This document shows positions 18,321 through 27,231 of a stretch of DNA of 64,000 nucleotides, piece after piece. The translations under genes were made by a program, and so were the position numbers. Every line of letters begins with the position of its first letter. The stretch's first letter is position 1. The stretch is from DASUNP01 sp963728545 (GTDB lineage Bacteria > Acidobacteriota > Blastocatellia > UBA7656), in the NCBI GenBank assembly GCA_963728545.1, contig CAVSKO010000002.1:3968001-4032000 (forward strand), given 5' to 3'. The notes below the pieces were generated by a model. It was not told the DNA's origin. It worked only from the letters and a program-made list of their open reading frames with translations, and ran no database searches.

Positions 18321-19493
18321 ATGAAAAAATCACCCTTTAAGGCTGGGGAATACAAGCAACGGTATCAATACAAGAGTTTCACTCCTTCTCTTATCAATAC
18401 CCATTTTACTTGGTCGGACCCAAAGATAGACGTGCTGTTGGAAGAAGCCACCAGGATGCTTGGGGAACTGAATGCCTACTCTCAACTTATCCCTGATGTA
18501 GATTTCTTTATTCGCATGCACATCCTGAAAGAGGCAACGACATCAAGCCGAATCGAAGGCACTAAAACTAATATTGATGAAGCACTGCTTCCCAAAGAGG
18601 AAATCAACCCAGAGAAGCGAGATGATTGGGCAGAAGTTCAAAATTACATCAAAGCGATGAACTATACTATAGCAGCTTTAGAACAGTTGCCGCTTTCTAT
18701 ACGCCTACTCAAAGAGGCCCATAAAATTCTCCTGTCAGGGGTTCGAGGAGAGCGAAAGCTACCGGGAGAAATACGCACAAGTCAAAACTGGATCGGCGGC
18801 TCTAGCATCAAAGACGCAGTGTTCATCCCTCCATCACCCGAGGATTTACCGGATCTGCTCAGTGATCTGGAAAAGTTCTGGCACAATGAAGCGATTGACA
18901 TTCCGCATCTTATACGGATTGCCATCAGCCATTATCAATTTGAAACCATCCACCCGTTTTTGGATGGGAATGGTCGTGTTGGACGATTACTGATTACTCT
19001 ATACCTTGTCGAAAAGGGGCTGTTGAAGAAGCCGACGCTTTACCTCTCTGACTTTTTTGAGCGCAACAAGGGGGCTTATTACGATGCCCTCACGATGGTA
19101 CGAACATCCAATGACATTGAACATTGGATCAAGTTCTTCCTGGTAGGTGTGTCTGAAACTGCGACTAACAGTAAAATGACCTTTGAAAAGATTATTGGCC
19201 TTCGCCACCGGTGTGAGCAAAAGCTTATGGCACTGGGTAAGCGAGCAAAAGTCGCACAGCAGTTGCTGCAGTATCTCTATTCTCAGCCAATAGTCAATGC
19301 TAATCAGATAGCAGAGCAGATTCAGGTTACTTATCAGTCAGCCAGCACACTTGCCAAAAGCTTTGAGCGGATTGGTATATTGGAGGAAATAACAGGGTAC
19401 AAGAGGAATCGGCTGTTCGTCTTTTCGGAGTATTTGAATCTGTTTACAGGGAGCTCTCCATCGAAGAAGAGAAAGAGTAAAAGCAAATCATAA
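18321..19493 (+). CDS. Fic-family AMP-transferase with self-inhibitory motif and wHTH
   Basis: 390 aa. The N-terminal Fic_N region carries the inhibitory-helix motif SSRIEGT (S/T-xxx-E-G class, about residues 74-80). The core Fic motif is HPFLDGNGRVGRL (about 212-224), with His as the catalytic base and the two Arg/Asn residues for nucleotide binding. A winged-helix domain is C-terminal (NANQIAEQIQVTYQSASTLAKSF) with a Lys/Arg-rich tail. Such class II Fic proteins attach AMP to proteins and are held inactive by their own Glu. No frameshift. A palindromic operator lies upstream. It sits between ORF-tail copies 2 and 3, beside the Avs-like gene. Confidence 0.88.
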   Translation: MKKSPFKAGEYKQRYQYKSFTPSLINTHFTWSDPKIDVLLEEATRMLGELNAYSQLIPDVDFFIRMHILKEATTSSRIEGTKTNIDEALLPKEEINPEKRDDWAEVQNYIKAMNYTIAALEQLPLSIRLLKEAHKILLSGVRGERKLPGEIRTSQNWIGGSSIKDAVFIPPSPEDLPDLLSDLEKFWHNEAIDIPHLIRIAISHYQFETIHPFLDGNGRVGRLLITLYLVEKGLLKKPTLYLSDFFERNKGAYYDALTMVRTSNDIEHWIKFFLVGVSETATNSKMTFEKIIGLRHRCEQKLMALGKRAKVAQQLLQYLYSQPIVNANQIAEQIQVTYQSASTLAKSFERIGILEEITGYKRNRLFVFSEYLNLFTGSSPSKKRKSKSKS

Positions 19494-19520
19494 GTCTGCG
19501 GAAACTTTGCTCTAGTAAAG

Positions 19521-20707
19521 TGTAATGGTCAGGACTTGATCTGACACTACTGACCTATAAGACGGCCTGCTCGCCGACGCTCTCGGCAAGACTCACAGCC
19601 TGTAACGAATCGATCATCTTCTCCTCAGCCAGATGCTTCGCACTCAAGAATGTCTCCATAGGCGTCTTACCATAGCAGTACTTCCCGCTATGCGTGCGCT
19701 CCAGATTATACTGCTCTATCCAACTGTCTGCATCAGCCTGTAGTTGTTCCAAGCTCTCATACAACTTCTTGCGGAAGGCTACTCGATAGAACTCATCCAG
19801 CATTGTGCGGTGGAACCGCTCGCAGATGCCGTTGGTCTGCGGCGACCTGGCTTTCGTCCGGCTGTGATCTATGTCTTCTACAGCTAAGAACAACTGGTAT
19901 TCGTGATGCTCAAGGTTGCCGCAGTATTCCGAGCCACGATCTGTAAGGACTCTCAGCAGCCTCACGCCTTGATCTTCAAAGAATGGCAGCACTCGATCAT
20001 TGAGCATATCGGCTGCCACAAGCGCGTTCTTGCGGTCATACAGCTTCACCATCGCAATTTTCGAGTAGGTGTCAATGAAGGTCTGCTGGTAGATGCGGCC
20101 TACGCCTTTGAGTGTGCCGACATAGAACGTGTCTTGCGCGCCGAGGTAGCCGGGATGCTCTGTCTCGATCTCGCCGTGAACCTCTTTCTCCTGCTTGGCC
20201 CTCTCCATGGCCCGTAGTTGCTCTTCTGTAAGAATGAGGTTTTCCTGAGCAGCTTTGGCTTCCAAGGCTTTCAGACGTTTAGGAAATGTTGCCAGGTCGT
20301 GCCGCATCCAGATGCAGCGCACGCCACCGGGCGAGACGAATATGCCTTGCTTCCTCAGTTCGTTGCTGACGCGCAACTGACCGTGAGCAGGCTTCTCGAT
20401 AGCGAATGTTAGTACAGCCTTCTCGACGTGATCTTCTACGCGATTCTTCGGGCAGGGCTTCTTGCGAGTGATCTCCTGTAGGGCCAGCTCGCCTCCATTG
20501 TCGTAAAGTTCTTTGAAGCGGTAGAAGCTGTCACGCGAGTAGCCCATAATCTTGCAGGCTCTTGAGACGTTACCAAGCGTCTCGGCAAGGTTAACCAGCC
20601 CCACTTTGTTACGGATTATCTTCTGATCGGTATTCATCTATGACACTCCTTCCTGAGCTTTGCGCCCGGATTATAATGGAGTGTCAGATTAAGTCGTGAC
20701 TAGAACA
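19521..20707 (-). mobile_element. IS481-family element
   Basis: Ends TGTAATGGTCAGGACTTGAT (left) and, read inward, TGTTCTAGTCACGACTTAAT (right) are imperfect inverted repeats starting with TGT, as usual for IS481. A 7-bp target duplication AGTAAAG is at 19514-19520 and 20708-20714. It separates the 3' side of fic from ORF-tail copy 3. Confidence 0.88.
19555..20637 (-). CDS. IS481-family transposase
   Basis: 360 aa, full length. N-terminal helix-turn-helix (NVSRACKIMGYSRDSFYRF), then an integrase-like DDE core: QDTFYVGTLKG region (first Asp), VLTDRGSEYCG (second Asp) and SPQTNGICERFHRTMLDEF (Glu). The C-terminal part ends in a signature NLERTHSGKYCYGKTPMETF. No frameshift; possibly active. 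Confidence 0.9.
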   Translation of the reverse strand: MNTDQKIIRNKVGLVNLAETLGNVSRACKIMGYSRDSFYRFKELYDNGGELALQEITRKKPCPKNRVEDHVEKAVLTFAIEKPAHGQLRVSNELRKQGIFVSPGGVRCIWMRHDLATFPKRLKALEAKAAQENLILTEEQLRAMERAKQEKEVHGEIETEHPGYLGAQDTFYVGTLKGVGRIYQQTFIDTYSKIAMVKLYDRKNALVAADMLNDRVLPFFEDQGVRLLRVLTDRGSEYCGNLEHHEYQLFLAVEDIDHSRTKARSPQTNGICERFHRTMLDEFYRVAFRKKLYESLEQLQADADSWIEQYNLERTHSGKYCYGKTPMETFLSAKHLAEEKMIDSLQAVSLAESVGEQAVL

Positions 20708-20730
20708 AGTAAAGATGTTTGGCGTGAATC

Positions 20731-20793
20731 ATCGCTGCGAGATTTGCTTCTATACAAGTGCGAGAAGATCATACTCTGACTGTCGCTGCCTAA
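20731..20793 (+). pseudogene. ORF-tail remnant, copy 3, with following hairpin
   Basis: Reads IAARFASIQVREDHTLTVAA then stop; nearly the same as the end of the ORF at 17925-18128 (VAAKFASMQLCEDHTLTLAA). Nucleotide similarity continues past the stop through AAAAGAG and the TTGCC/GGCAA hairpin at 20807-20822. Only the last ~20 codons remain. The stretch 20823-21028 before the next gene shows nothing else I can name. Confidence 0.7.
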
Positions 20794-21028
20794 AAGAGGA
20801 GAAAAGTTGCCGGAAGTGGCAAATTAAACGGATCTAATGGCTTCTCTTTGGTGTATTCCGGTTCGTTCCAAAGTATCTAAGAACGCTGATTTCTTTATAT
20901 AATTTATGTTAAGGTTCAGTCTTTGAAATGCTTGGCAATAATCTCTACAAGCTGTCTCTGGTTTTATTGCGTCGGACACGATTCGCTTTGTTGATCTCAT
21001 CGAACCGCTTTACAGTAATAGGTAGATA

Positions 21029-21940
21029 ATGGAGAGGCATAACGTTGTAGGGGAACTGGTAAGCTTCAAGAACTCAAAAGAATTTCACCATGATGGCATC
21101 CTTTACCAGGATGCGTCCTATGGAACGACGATTATCCATATACACGGCAGCTTTGGAAACTTCTATCAAAATGAATTCCTGCGAATTATGGCAAAGGCAT
21201 ATGTGGCTGCCGGGATAAACTTCTTGTCGTTCAATTTGGCAGGACACGACGCGCTAGCCGAAGGTTATCGTCATGAGTGGGACTTCGAGTATGTTGGCGG
21301 AGCAGTAATGGATTTCGATGAGTGCATCTTTGATATCCAAGCAGCAGTTGATTTCGTAAAACCTTTTAGCGACCGTATTATTTTGCAAGGGCATAGTATG
21401 GGATGCGATAGGGTGCTGCATTTCACCCTAACCACGCAGGCAAAGCACGACCTTATCCTGCTGTCTCCCTGCGACAGCTATCAACTACAAGCAAATTGGA
21501 TTGCTCCTGAAACTATTGAGCAGCAAATACAAAGATTAGAAGCTGGCCAGAGCGCCGAAGGGACATTGGATTGGTTGCCAATACGTGAATACGGAATTCG
21601 ACAAAGAGACTGGGATTATGCGATTCCAATTACTCGAAAGAGCTTGCTTAGCGTGATGAAGGGTCCGGCATTCCGTTTAATTAGGATAGATCGCTCAGCG
21701 GATTTCCGCATCAACCAGAGAGTTCTAATTTATATCGGTGGTGACGATGCCCTCCAAACTGCACCTAACGAAGTAATGTTCAGGTACTTTGAGGAACGCG
21801 CACTCGAGGTGACCAGAATTTCCTTCTATTCTGAGGGTGACCATAGCTTGTGGGGATGTGAACAGCAAGTCAGTGATGAAATTGTGACATGGGTTTGGTC
21901 TCAACCTCAGTTACCAATCAAGGACATATGCGAAGATTAA
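21029..21940 (+). CDS. Alpha/beta hydrolase (paralogue of the gene at 22938-23825)
   Basis: 303 aa. An alpha/beta-hydrolase fold with oxyanion-type strand IIHIHGSFGNFYQ, the nucleophile elbow GHSMGCDR, acid region VLIYIGGDDALQ and the catalytic His in YSEGDHSLWG. About half of the residues match the hydrolase at 22938-23825, including the run SPCDSYQLQANWIAPE. It runs towards the deoxyhypusine-synthase-like gene and overlaps its 3' end by 30 bp. Esterase, thioesterase or acyl-transferring roles are all possible; the duplicate hydrolases and the pathway enzymes next door suggest action on the same metabolite. Confidence 0.8.
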   Translation: MERHNVVGELVSFKNSKEFHHDGILYQDASYGTTIIHIHGSFGNFYQNEFLRIMAKAYVAAGINFLSFNLAGHDALAEGYRHEWDFEYVGGAVMDFDECIFDIQAAVDFVKPFSDRIILQGHSMGCDRVLHFTLTTQAKHDLILLSPCDSYQLQANWIAPETIEQQIQRLEAGQSAEGTLDWLPIREYGIRQRDWDYAIPITRKSLLSVMKGPAFRLIRIDRSADFRINQRVLIYIGGDDALQTAPNEVMFRYFEERALEVTRISFYSEGDHSLWGCEQQVSDEIVTWVWSQPQLPIKDICED

Positions 21941-22900
21941 AGGAGCAACAATAGTAGCATCGGATTCGATCATATAGCTAGGCGTAGTCGCATCTATCTT
22001 GCCCCAGGAGATCTTTTCGTTTGGTGGAGCGCCTGAGTATGATCCGTAGCTAGTGGTTGAATCACCGATCTGGCAAAAGTAACCCCACTTGGGAACTTCC
22101 GTTCGCAGGAGATCTTCGTGTAACATCGGGACAACGCAGAGAGGAAAATCTCCTGCTACTCCGCCGCCAATTTGGAAAAAGCCGATAGAGTTTGTTGTGC
22201 TAGTTCGCGAATACCAATTGGCAAGCTCAATCATGGCTTCTATGCCAGACCGGATTGTGCTTACATTTTTTATTTCCCCGCGAAGGCACGCTCCCGCGTA
22301 CATATTCCCCAAAGAGGAATCTTCCCAGGCAGGCACGAACATGGGCAGTTTCTGTTCTATAGCAGCTAATAACCAACTTTCTCTTGGGTCAATTTGATAA
22401 TGGTGTTTGATGCGGCCACTACCAAGAACCTTGAAAACAAATTCGTGGGGGAAAAGCCGCTCGCCTGTCCTGTCCGCTTCTAGCCATACCTCCATGAAGG
22501 GCTGTTCTAAGCGATCCCAAATCGCTGTGTCTGGGATGCAAATATCTGTGACCCGATTTAGTTTGCGCGCAAACAAGTCCTCATCGTCTTGGGGAGTTAA
22601 ATAGCGATAGTTAGGCACAGGTTTGTACAAATCGTGAGCAACAAGGTTGAAGATGTCCTCCTCGAGATTCGCGCCTGTGCAGGATATGGCGTGGACTTTA
22701 TCTTGTCGGATCAACTCGGCGAGTGAAAGTCCAATTTCAGCAGTGCTCATCGCTCCCCCAAGCGTGATTAGCATTCTGCCGCCCTTATCGAGGTGGGCTT
22801 TGTAAGCCTCGGCGGCATCTCGCAAAGCTGCAGCGTTAAAATGTCGAAAGTGGGTTTTAATAAAAGTAGTGATGTGCGAACGGTACATGGATACCCTCAT
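21911..22900 (-). CDS. Deoxyhypusine-synthase-family enzyme
   Basis: 329 aa. DHS-family landmarks: LITLGGAMSTAEIGLSLAEL, AISCTGANLEEDIFNLVAHD, VPAWEDSSLGNMYA, IGGGVAGDF and the active-site lysine segment ISWGKIDATTPSYMIESDAT. In eukaryotes and archaea DHS moves the aminobutyl group of spermidine to eIF5A with NAD; bacteria lack eIF5A, and bacterial homologues are known to make homospermidine or related polyamines. It is the last gene of the operon starting at 28868, with a 37-bp gap after the hydrolase. Polyamine transfer to a pathway intermediate is a reasonable guess. Confidence 0.85.
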   Translation of the reverse strand: MRVSMYRSHITTFIKTHFRHFNAAALRDAAEAYKAHLDKGGRMLITLGGAMSTAEIGLSLAELIRQDKVHAISCTGANLEEDIFNLVAHDLYKPVPNYRYLTPQDDEDLFARKLNRVTDICIPDTAIWDRLEQPFMEVWLEADRTGERLFPHEFVFKVLGSGRIKHHYQIDPRESWLLAAIEQKLPMFVPAWEDSSLGNMYAGACLRGEIKNVSTIRSGIEAMIELANWYSRTSTTNSIGFFQIGGGVAGDFPLCVVPMLHEDLLRTEVPKWGYFCQIGDSTTSYGSYSGAPPNEKISWGKIDATTPSYMIESDATIVAPLIFAYVLDW

Positions 22901-22937
22901 GAGCGTTGTCGGCTATGGCGCTGCTGAACTCCTCTGA

Positions 22938-23825
22938 TTAATTCGTGGGGAGTTTCAATACCCACTGGATGATTCTCTCCGTGACCTCCTCTTCGCAGTC
23001 GGCAAGCACGTGATCTCCCTGAGGCACATAAACTTCTACTACGTCGCTTATTCGCTCTCGAAGATACTTGAACATGACCTCCTGAGGCCAAACTTGTAAC
23101 GCATCCTTGCCGCCGATGTAAATTAGTGCTCTTTGAGCAAGATGAAAGCTTGCTGGCTCTGTTATCTTCATTAAACGATAGGGCGGTCCTTCGGCAATTG
23201 AAAGAAAGGCTCTTCTGGTAACTGGGATTGGATACGTCCAATCTTGACCACCTTTGATTCCGTACTCACGTGTCGGCAGCCAATCGAATTGTGGATCGCG
23301 CGGGGTTTCTCTCTTAAGCCGTTGAATTTGCTCTTCCACGCTTTCGGGCGCAATCCAGTTCGCCTGTAGTTGATAGCTGTCGCAAGGCGCGAGCAGGATG
23401 AAATCGTACTGAGCATTATGGCTAATCAAGAACTGTAGAACCCTGTCGCACCCAAGACTGTGGCCTTGAAGAATTACGTGGTCGCTGAATTGATTAGCGA
23501 ATTCTACTGCACCCTTAATATCGTTCGTGCACTCGTTGAAGTCCGCTACTGCCCCTCCTGCATACTCAAACTCATCTTTATCTCGATACCCTTCCACCAG
23601 ACCATCATGACTAGCCATATTTACCGTGAGTAGGTTCATTCCTGCTTCGTGATACATCCTAGCCATAAGTCTGACGAATCGGCTTTGGTAAAAATTGCCA
23701 AAGCTTCCATGGATATGAATTATTGTCGTCCGACATGAATCGTCGCGATAAACGATTCCATCGAGCTCAAATCCGCTCGCGCTCTTAACTGTAACTAGCT
23801 CGCCAAGAATTCTTTGAGATTCCAT
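22938..23825 (-). CDS. Alpha/beta hydrolase
   Basis: 295 aa. Same fold and motifs as the paralogue at 21029-21940: IIHIHGSFGNFYQ, nucleophile elbow GHSLGCDR, ALIYIGGKDALQ, and VPQGDHVLAD for the catalytic His. Starts 11 bp after the restored stop of the membrane-protein gene upstream, so it belongs to the same operon. Cytoplasmic; no signal peptide. Substrate unknown. Confidence 0.82.
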   Translation of the reverse strand: MESQRILGELVTVKSASGFELDGIVYRDDSCRTTIIHIHGSFGNFYQSRFVRLMARMYHEAGMNLLTVNMASHDGLVEGYRDKDEFEYAGGAVADFNECTNDIKGAVEFANQFSDHVILQGHSLGCDRVLQFLISHNAQYDFILLAPCDSYQLQANWIAPESVEEQIQRLKRETPRDPQFDWLPTREYGIKGGQDWTYPIPVTRRAFLSIAEGPPYRLMKITEPASFHLAQRALIYIGGKDALQVWPQEVMFKYLRERISDVVEVYVPQGDHVLADCEEEVTERIIQWVLKLPTN

Positions 23826-23957
23826 GTTAAACTATTCTACTCGACTTCCAATGGTTCGCTTTCATCTAATGCGTACAATTCTTCGAGCGACACCTGCCCC
23901 GTAGCAACCGACGGATTCCTCTTTGCGAGACTCCGTGACTCCCACATTGAGTTAAAT

Positions 23958-25040
23958 GAGGCCCCGGCACAAAGACCGGGGCCAAGTGGTTGAGATGGTA
24001 TGGTTTGTCTTGACAAGGAGACAAACCACCGACAACCACCTCATTAAAATACTGGAAAAAGTGGGCGAAATCTATGCGCCACCTACTAAAGCTAAACCAG
24101 GTCGTCCATATGACTACTCTGAATTGGTGATGCTTAGAGTCTTTATGCTGATGGTGCTCAAACGTATCAAACAATTTGCTGCATTGTATCGCTACCTTCT
24201 GGCTCACCCAGACCTCCTCACTGCTTGCGGTCTTCACCAGATGCCCGATGAATCTACCTTGCGCAAGCGCCTCAAGAAGTTGAAGCCCGCCGTCAAGCGC
24301 CAGATTCGAGCTTGGGCGCGTGAGTTGATCAAGCGCGCCCTGACTTCGGCTGAGGTAGTCGCTGTTGATAAGAAGATGATCAAGGCTCAGGGACCGCTTT
24401 GGCACAAGGCAGACCGACAGCTCAATAAAATCCCTGCGGGCCTCAGAGGAGTTGATCGCGACAGCTCGTGGTCGAAGTCTTATTATCGAGGATGGGTGCA
24501 AGGCTACGGTTCTCACATCGCAGTCACTGCCACGCCCGGTCTGCCTATCGTCCCTATATGGAGCGATTTCACTAAAAACTCTCTCCCGGAAGCTAAAATA
24601 GCTCGCCAGTTGGGAGGCTTGCTGCCCGATGAAGTAAAGAAAGTGTTGGGCGATACACATTACGATGACCCTGGGTTGAGAGATGAAGTCGAGCGATATG
24701 AGAAACACTTGCTGGAGAGATGTTTGATAGTGCCGATAGAAGTTAAGAACAGAACCACACCAAAGAGAAGACGATACGCAAGTCTGTATGAGAATAATCT
24801 GAATGTGTATGGGAGACGGAAAGTGAGCATCGAGCCATTTTTTGATAGGCTGGATCAATGCTTCGACATAGAGCCGGCGTGGATGAAAGGACTGGCAAAC
24901 AACGCAAGCATCGGGGTGCTGTGGGTAGCGGCCTATCAGTTGATGATGTTGTATCTTCATGAGCAAGGCGAAAATCCAGAGCATGTCAAGCAACTCGTTG
25001 ACATCTTATGAGTTCCGGCTCCGATTTGTGCCGGGGCCTC
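23958..25040 (+). mobile_element. IS element with DDE transposase (IS5/IS1182-like), cutting the operon
   Basis: Inverted ends GAGGCCCCGGCACAAA and TTTGTGCCGGGGCCTC, flanked by an 8-bp duplication AGTTAAAT (23950-23957 and 25041-25048; two bases at the edge are ambiguous between repeat and duplication). 1083 bp. Excision restores the reading frame of the minus-strand gene 23837-25893. Confidence 0.88.
23995..25011 (+). CDS. DDE transposase of the 24-kb IS
   Basis: 338 aa from the ATG at 23995; a longer frame from 23956 would begin inside the inverted repeat. Contains an N-terminal IS5-like domain (YSELVMLRVFMLMVLKRIKQ, MPDESTLRKRLKKL), the first catalytic Asp in VVAVDKKMIKAQGP, a second region VLGDTHYDDPGL and a C-terminal helix with ERCLIVPIEVKNR and a YGRRKVSIEPFF region carrying the Glu. 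Family assignment between IS5 and IS1182-like groups is tentative. Confidence 0.75.
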   Translation: MVWFVLTRRQTTDNHLIKILEKVGEIYAPPTKAKPGRPYDYSELVMLRVFMLMVLKRIKQFAALYRYLLAHPDLLTACGLHQMPDESTLRKRLKKLKPAVKRQIRAWARELIKRALTSAEVVAVDKKMIKAQGPLWHKADRQLNKIPAGLRGVDRDSSWSKSYYRGWVQGYGSHIAVTATPGLPIVPIWSDFTKNSLPEAKIARQLGGLLPDEVKKVLGDTHYDDPGLRDEVERYEKHLLERCLIVPIEVKNRTTPKRRRYASLYENNLNVYGRRKVSIEPFFDRLDQCFDIEPAWMKGLANNASIGVLWVAAYQLMMLYLHEQGENPEHVKQLVDIL

Positions 25041-25893
25041 AGTTAAATAGATTAGTATAGTGCAATATCCTAACGGGATCTTTCGTAAACACACCCCTCA
25101 CGGGATTGTATTGCTCAGTAAGGAACAATAGACGTTTACCGTAAATGCCAAAGTCAATATAATTGCTCGGAACACCATTCTCCTCGCATATGGACTGGAA
25201 GACGGACTGGTTAATGATAAAGCATTCAAAACCGTTATTTGTGTATAAGAAGTCTAGTAATTTCTTAACGCGAGCTGTTTCCGTCAATTGAAAGTCTTCA
25301 AGAACAAGCACGATCCTGATCTCCTTGATATCACCTTCCTCCGCCATTTTTGCGGTCCTTTCAAAGTAGCGTGCCCAAGCCAATTGATCAAATAGTCTCT
25401 CACCATGACTTATTGGCCACGCAACCCTCCAGATGCGTTCACTGTCACCTAGAAACGCGTCCACGACGTTATCCACGTTCAAGAAATGATCAGCCTGCAC
25501 GCGCAGATCACGTCTTTCAGCGACCTCCTTAATTCTCTCTGCTAGCTGATGCATTTCCTTCTTGAAGTGAGTAACAAACAAATCTCTTGGTCCATACGAT
25601 TCTCTGGCTATCTGAACGAAACAACTCCGAATATTGTGCAAATCTGTGTCGCATTCTTCGCATATCTTCCAATGCGTCTCTTCATATTCGGTTCTCGCAG
25701 CGATCTTGCTAGCGAGCCAAAAGAGCCTGACGAGCATTTGGGCACCAAAAATCAGAATCGCTAGAACAATCTTTTCTGGTGTTGATAGGCTGACACCTGT
25801 CCAAAGAGGGAGAAGCGTTGCAACTACGATCAATATGATGCCAAAGGCGATCGGCAAACCAATTTGCCGTTTGAGATCACTGTTATCTTTCAT

Positions 25894-26704
25894 TTATCGT
25901 CCTTTCTTGAATTGAAAGAATTTAAGACGCCCGTAGTAGGGGCTAGATGGTTCGTCTTCGGCAATCTCAATTTGTGTCAAGCCCCGACAGTAATCCTTTT
26001 GGAGTTCTTCCCATCTGCGCCCATACCACCAAGTGCAACCGGGAGGTGTGATCTTTTTGGCATGTTCAGCGAAAGTTCTAACGCGTTCATTCTTTATGCG
26101 ATCCTCGAGAATCGCATAGAATAAAGAGGAATCCACAAGTTGTTCCAGATCTATCGAGCTCACTGCAAAACAACATCTCTGAAGAGAAGTAATTGATGTG
26201 AAGCAGGTTAAGCGGCAATGTAGAGTACTTCTCAACCAAGCTATCAAACGAGAGGTTGCAGCCCGTATGAGTCAGCACCTTGTCAAAGAACATGCCCCCC
26301 TCCATTAGCGAACCCTCGATACCTTCATAAAACTGCACTCTCTGATCGTAGGGTATATTCCCACTGGTCAGATCAGAAAGAATGGCCGCGAATTTTCCTT
26401 TAAGTGTTGGCAGAGTATCCAGCCAGCCTCCATTGACGAGGTTCTCGGCGTTGCAATAAACCCGTGCTTGAGTCATGGCCTGATAGAAAACCGCATTTCT
26501 TTCGAGGACGTAAATGCGACGGAAGCCAGATTCGTACAAGAGATCGCGAAACTCGGGAGTGCTGCCAAGTACCGCAACAGGTAGACTGCGATCTACTTTT
26601 GCTATCTGAGATCGGATACGAGTCAGCTGCAAAGCAGACGGTCTTGATGGCGGAAGGACGAAGTACCAATTCTGCATCAAATCCCAAGTATCCATATGCC
26701 TCAC
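25894..26704 (-). pseudogene. Methyltransferase-like protein with single-base frameshift
   Basis: The first frame (26704-26087) has a Rossmann-type start: LPVAVLGSTPEFRDLL, then IYVLERNAVFYQAM, FAAILSDLTSGNIPYDQRV and a GSLMEGGMFFDKVL strand-turn, typical of class I methyltransferase-like folds. Near 26165-26168 one extra base in an A4 run (plus strand) shifts the frame; the other frame continues with VSSIDLEQLVDSSLFYAILED and ends YYGRLKFFQFKKGR at 25894. Restored length is about 269 aa. Overlaps the PPOX gene by 4 bp (ATGA) and abuts the membrane-protein gene, so it is an internal operon gene. The frameshift may be real or a sequencing error. Confidence 0.65.
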
Positions 26705-27213
26705 GAAACTCTAACCACATCTGCCAGGACAAATACTTCTTCACCAAATGCCCGTTCATCACAGATCTTGATCCTGTCAGGGCGGAACACATAGAACCGA
26801 TAGGGAAACGATTTCCGCTCTCTGGGGCTGAGTGCTTCTATATATTCTCCGTATGCAGGAAAGCGAGTAGCATGGACAGCGTGCGCCTTCACGGATTCAG
26901 CCGTGCTTGCCCTCCAACAAGTGCCAAATAGTTGCAATCCGCGATGATAAGAATCCCAAGGCTGATGGGAGTCGAAGACACAAATGGCCACACGTGGCGA
27001 ACTCAGAATATTCTGACTATGCTTCGTTGCGGGACCAGATACGAAGTAAAAATCTAAACTAGCGCTATAGGAGAAATATGCTGTATTAATGTGACTTTCC
27101 TTCTTTGAGCTAACTGTTGCCATGGACCAAAGCTCCGTTTTCCTAAGAACGGTCATTACGCTTGCAAGTAGCTTTTCACTTGAATAATCTGGATTTGCTA
27201 GTTTGACATTCAT
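26701..27213 (-). CDS. PPOX-class flavin-binding protein
   Basis: 170 aa, one split-barrel domain. Shape and motifs (WSMATVSSKKESHINTAYF, YFVSGPATKHSQNILSSPRV, VAICVFDSHQPW, RGLQLFGTCWRAS) fit the pyridoxamine 5'-phosphate oxidase-like superfamily, which binds FMN, F420 or haem and reduces or oxidises small molecules. Third gene of the operon, 18 bp after the aldolase gene and overlapping the next by ATGA. Substrate unknown; a redox step in a biosynthetic path is likely. Confidence 0.75.
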   Translation of the reverse strand: MNVKLANPDYSSEKLLASVMTVLRKTELWSMATVSSKKESHINTAYFSYSASLDFYFVSGPATKHSQNILSSPRVAICVFDSHQPWDSYHRGLQLFGTCWRASTAESVKAHAVHATRFPAYGEYIEALSPRERKSFPYRFYVFRPDRIKICDERAFGEEVFVLADVVRVS

Positions 27214-27231
27214 AACATTCTGTTTGATTTT

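Larger units (their letters stand above)
23837..25893 (-). pseudogene. Membrane-anchored protein with C-terminus cut by IS
   Basis: As read now the ORF (25893-25039, 284 aa) takes its stop from the first bases of an IS. Removing the IS and one AGTTAAAT copy, the frame runs on through SMWESRSLAKRNPSVATG and ends LDESEPLEVE at 23837, giving about 321 aa. Two transmembrane helices are N-terminal (IGLPIAFGIILIVVATLLPL, IVLAILIFGAQMLVRLFWLA), followed by a cytoplasmic domain with EIRIVLVLEDFQL and a Phe/Tyr-rich end. The start codon follows the stop of the methyltransferase-like gene directly (TAAATG). Function unknown; the truncated form keeps all but ~37 residues. Confidence 0.75.

Noticed and set aside
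23866..24993. Long minus-strand open frame (375 aa)
   Set aside because: Complete overlap with a convincing DDE transposase on the plus strand within matching inverted repeats; translation has no recognisable domain.
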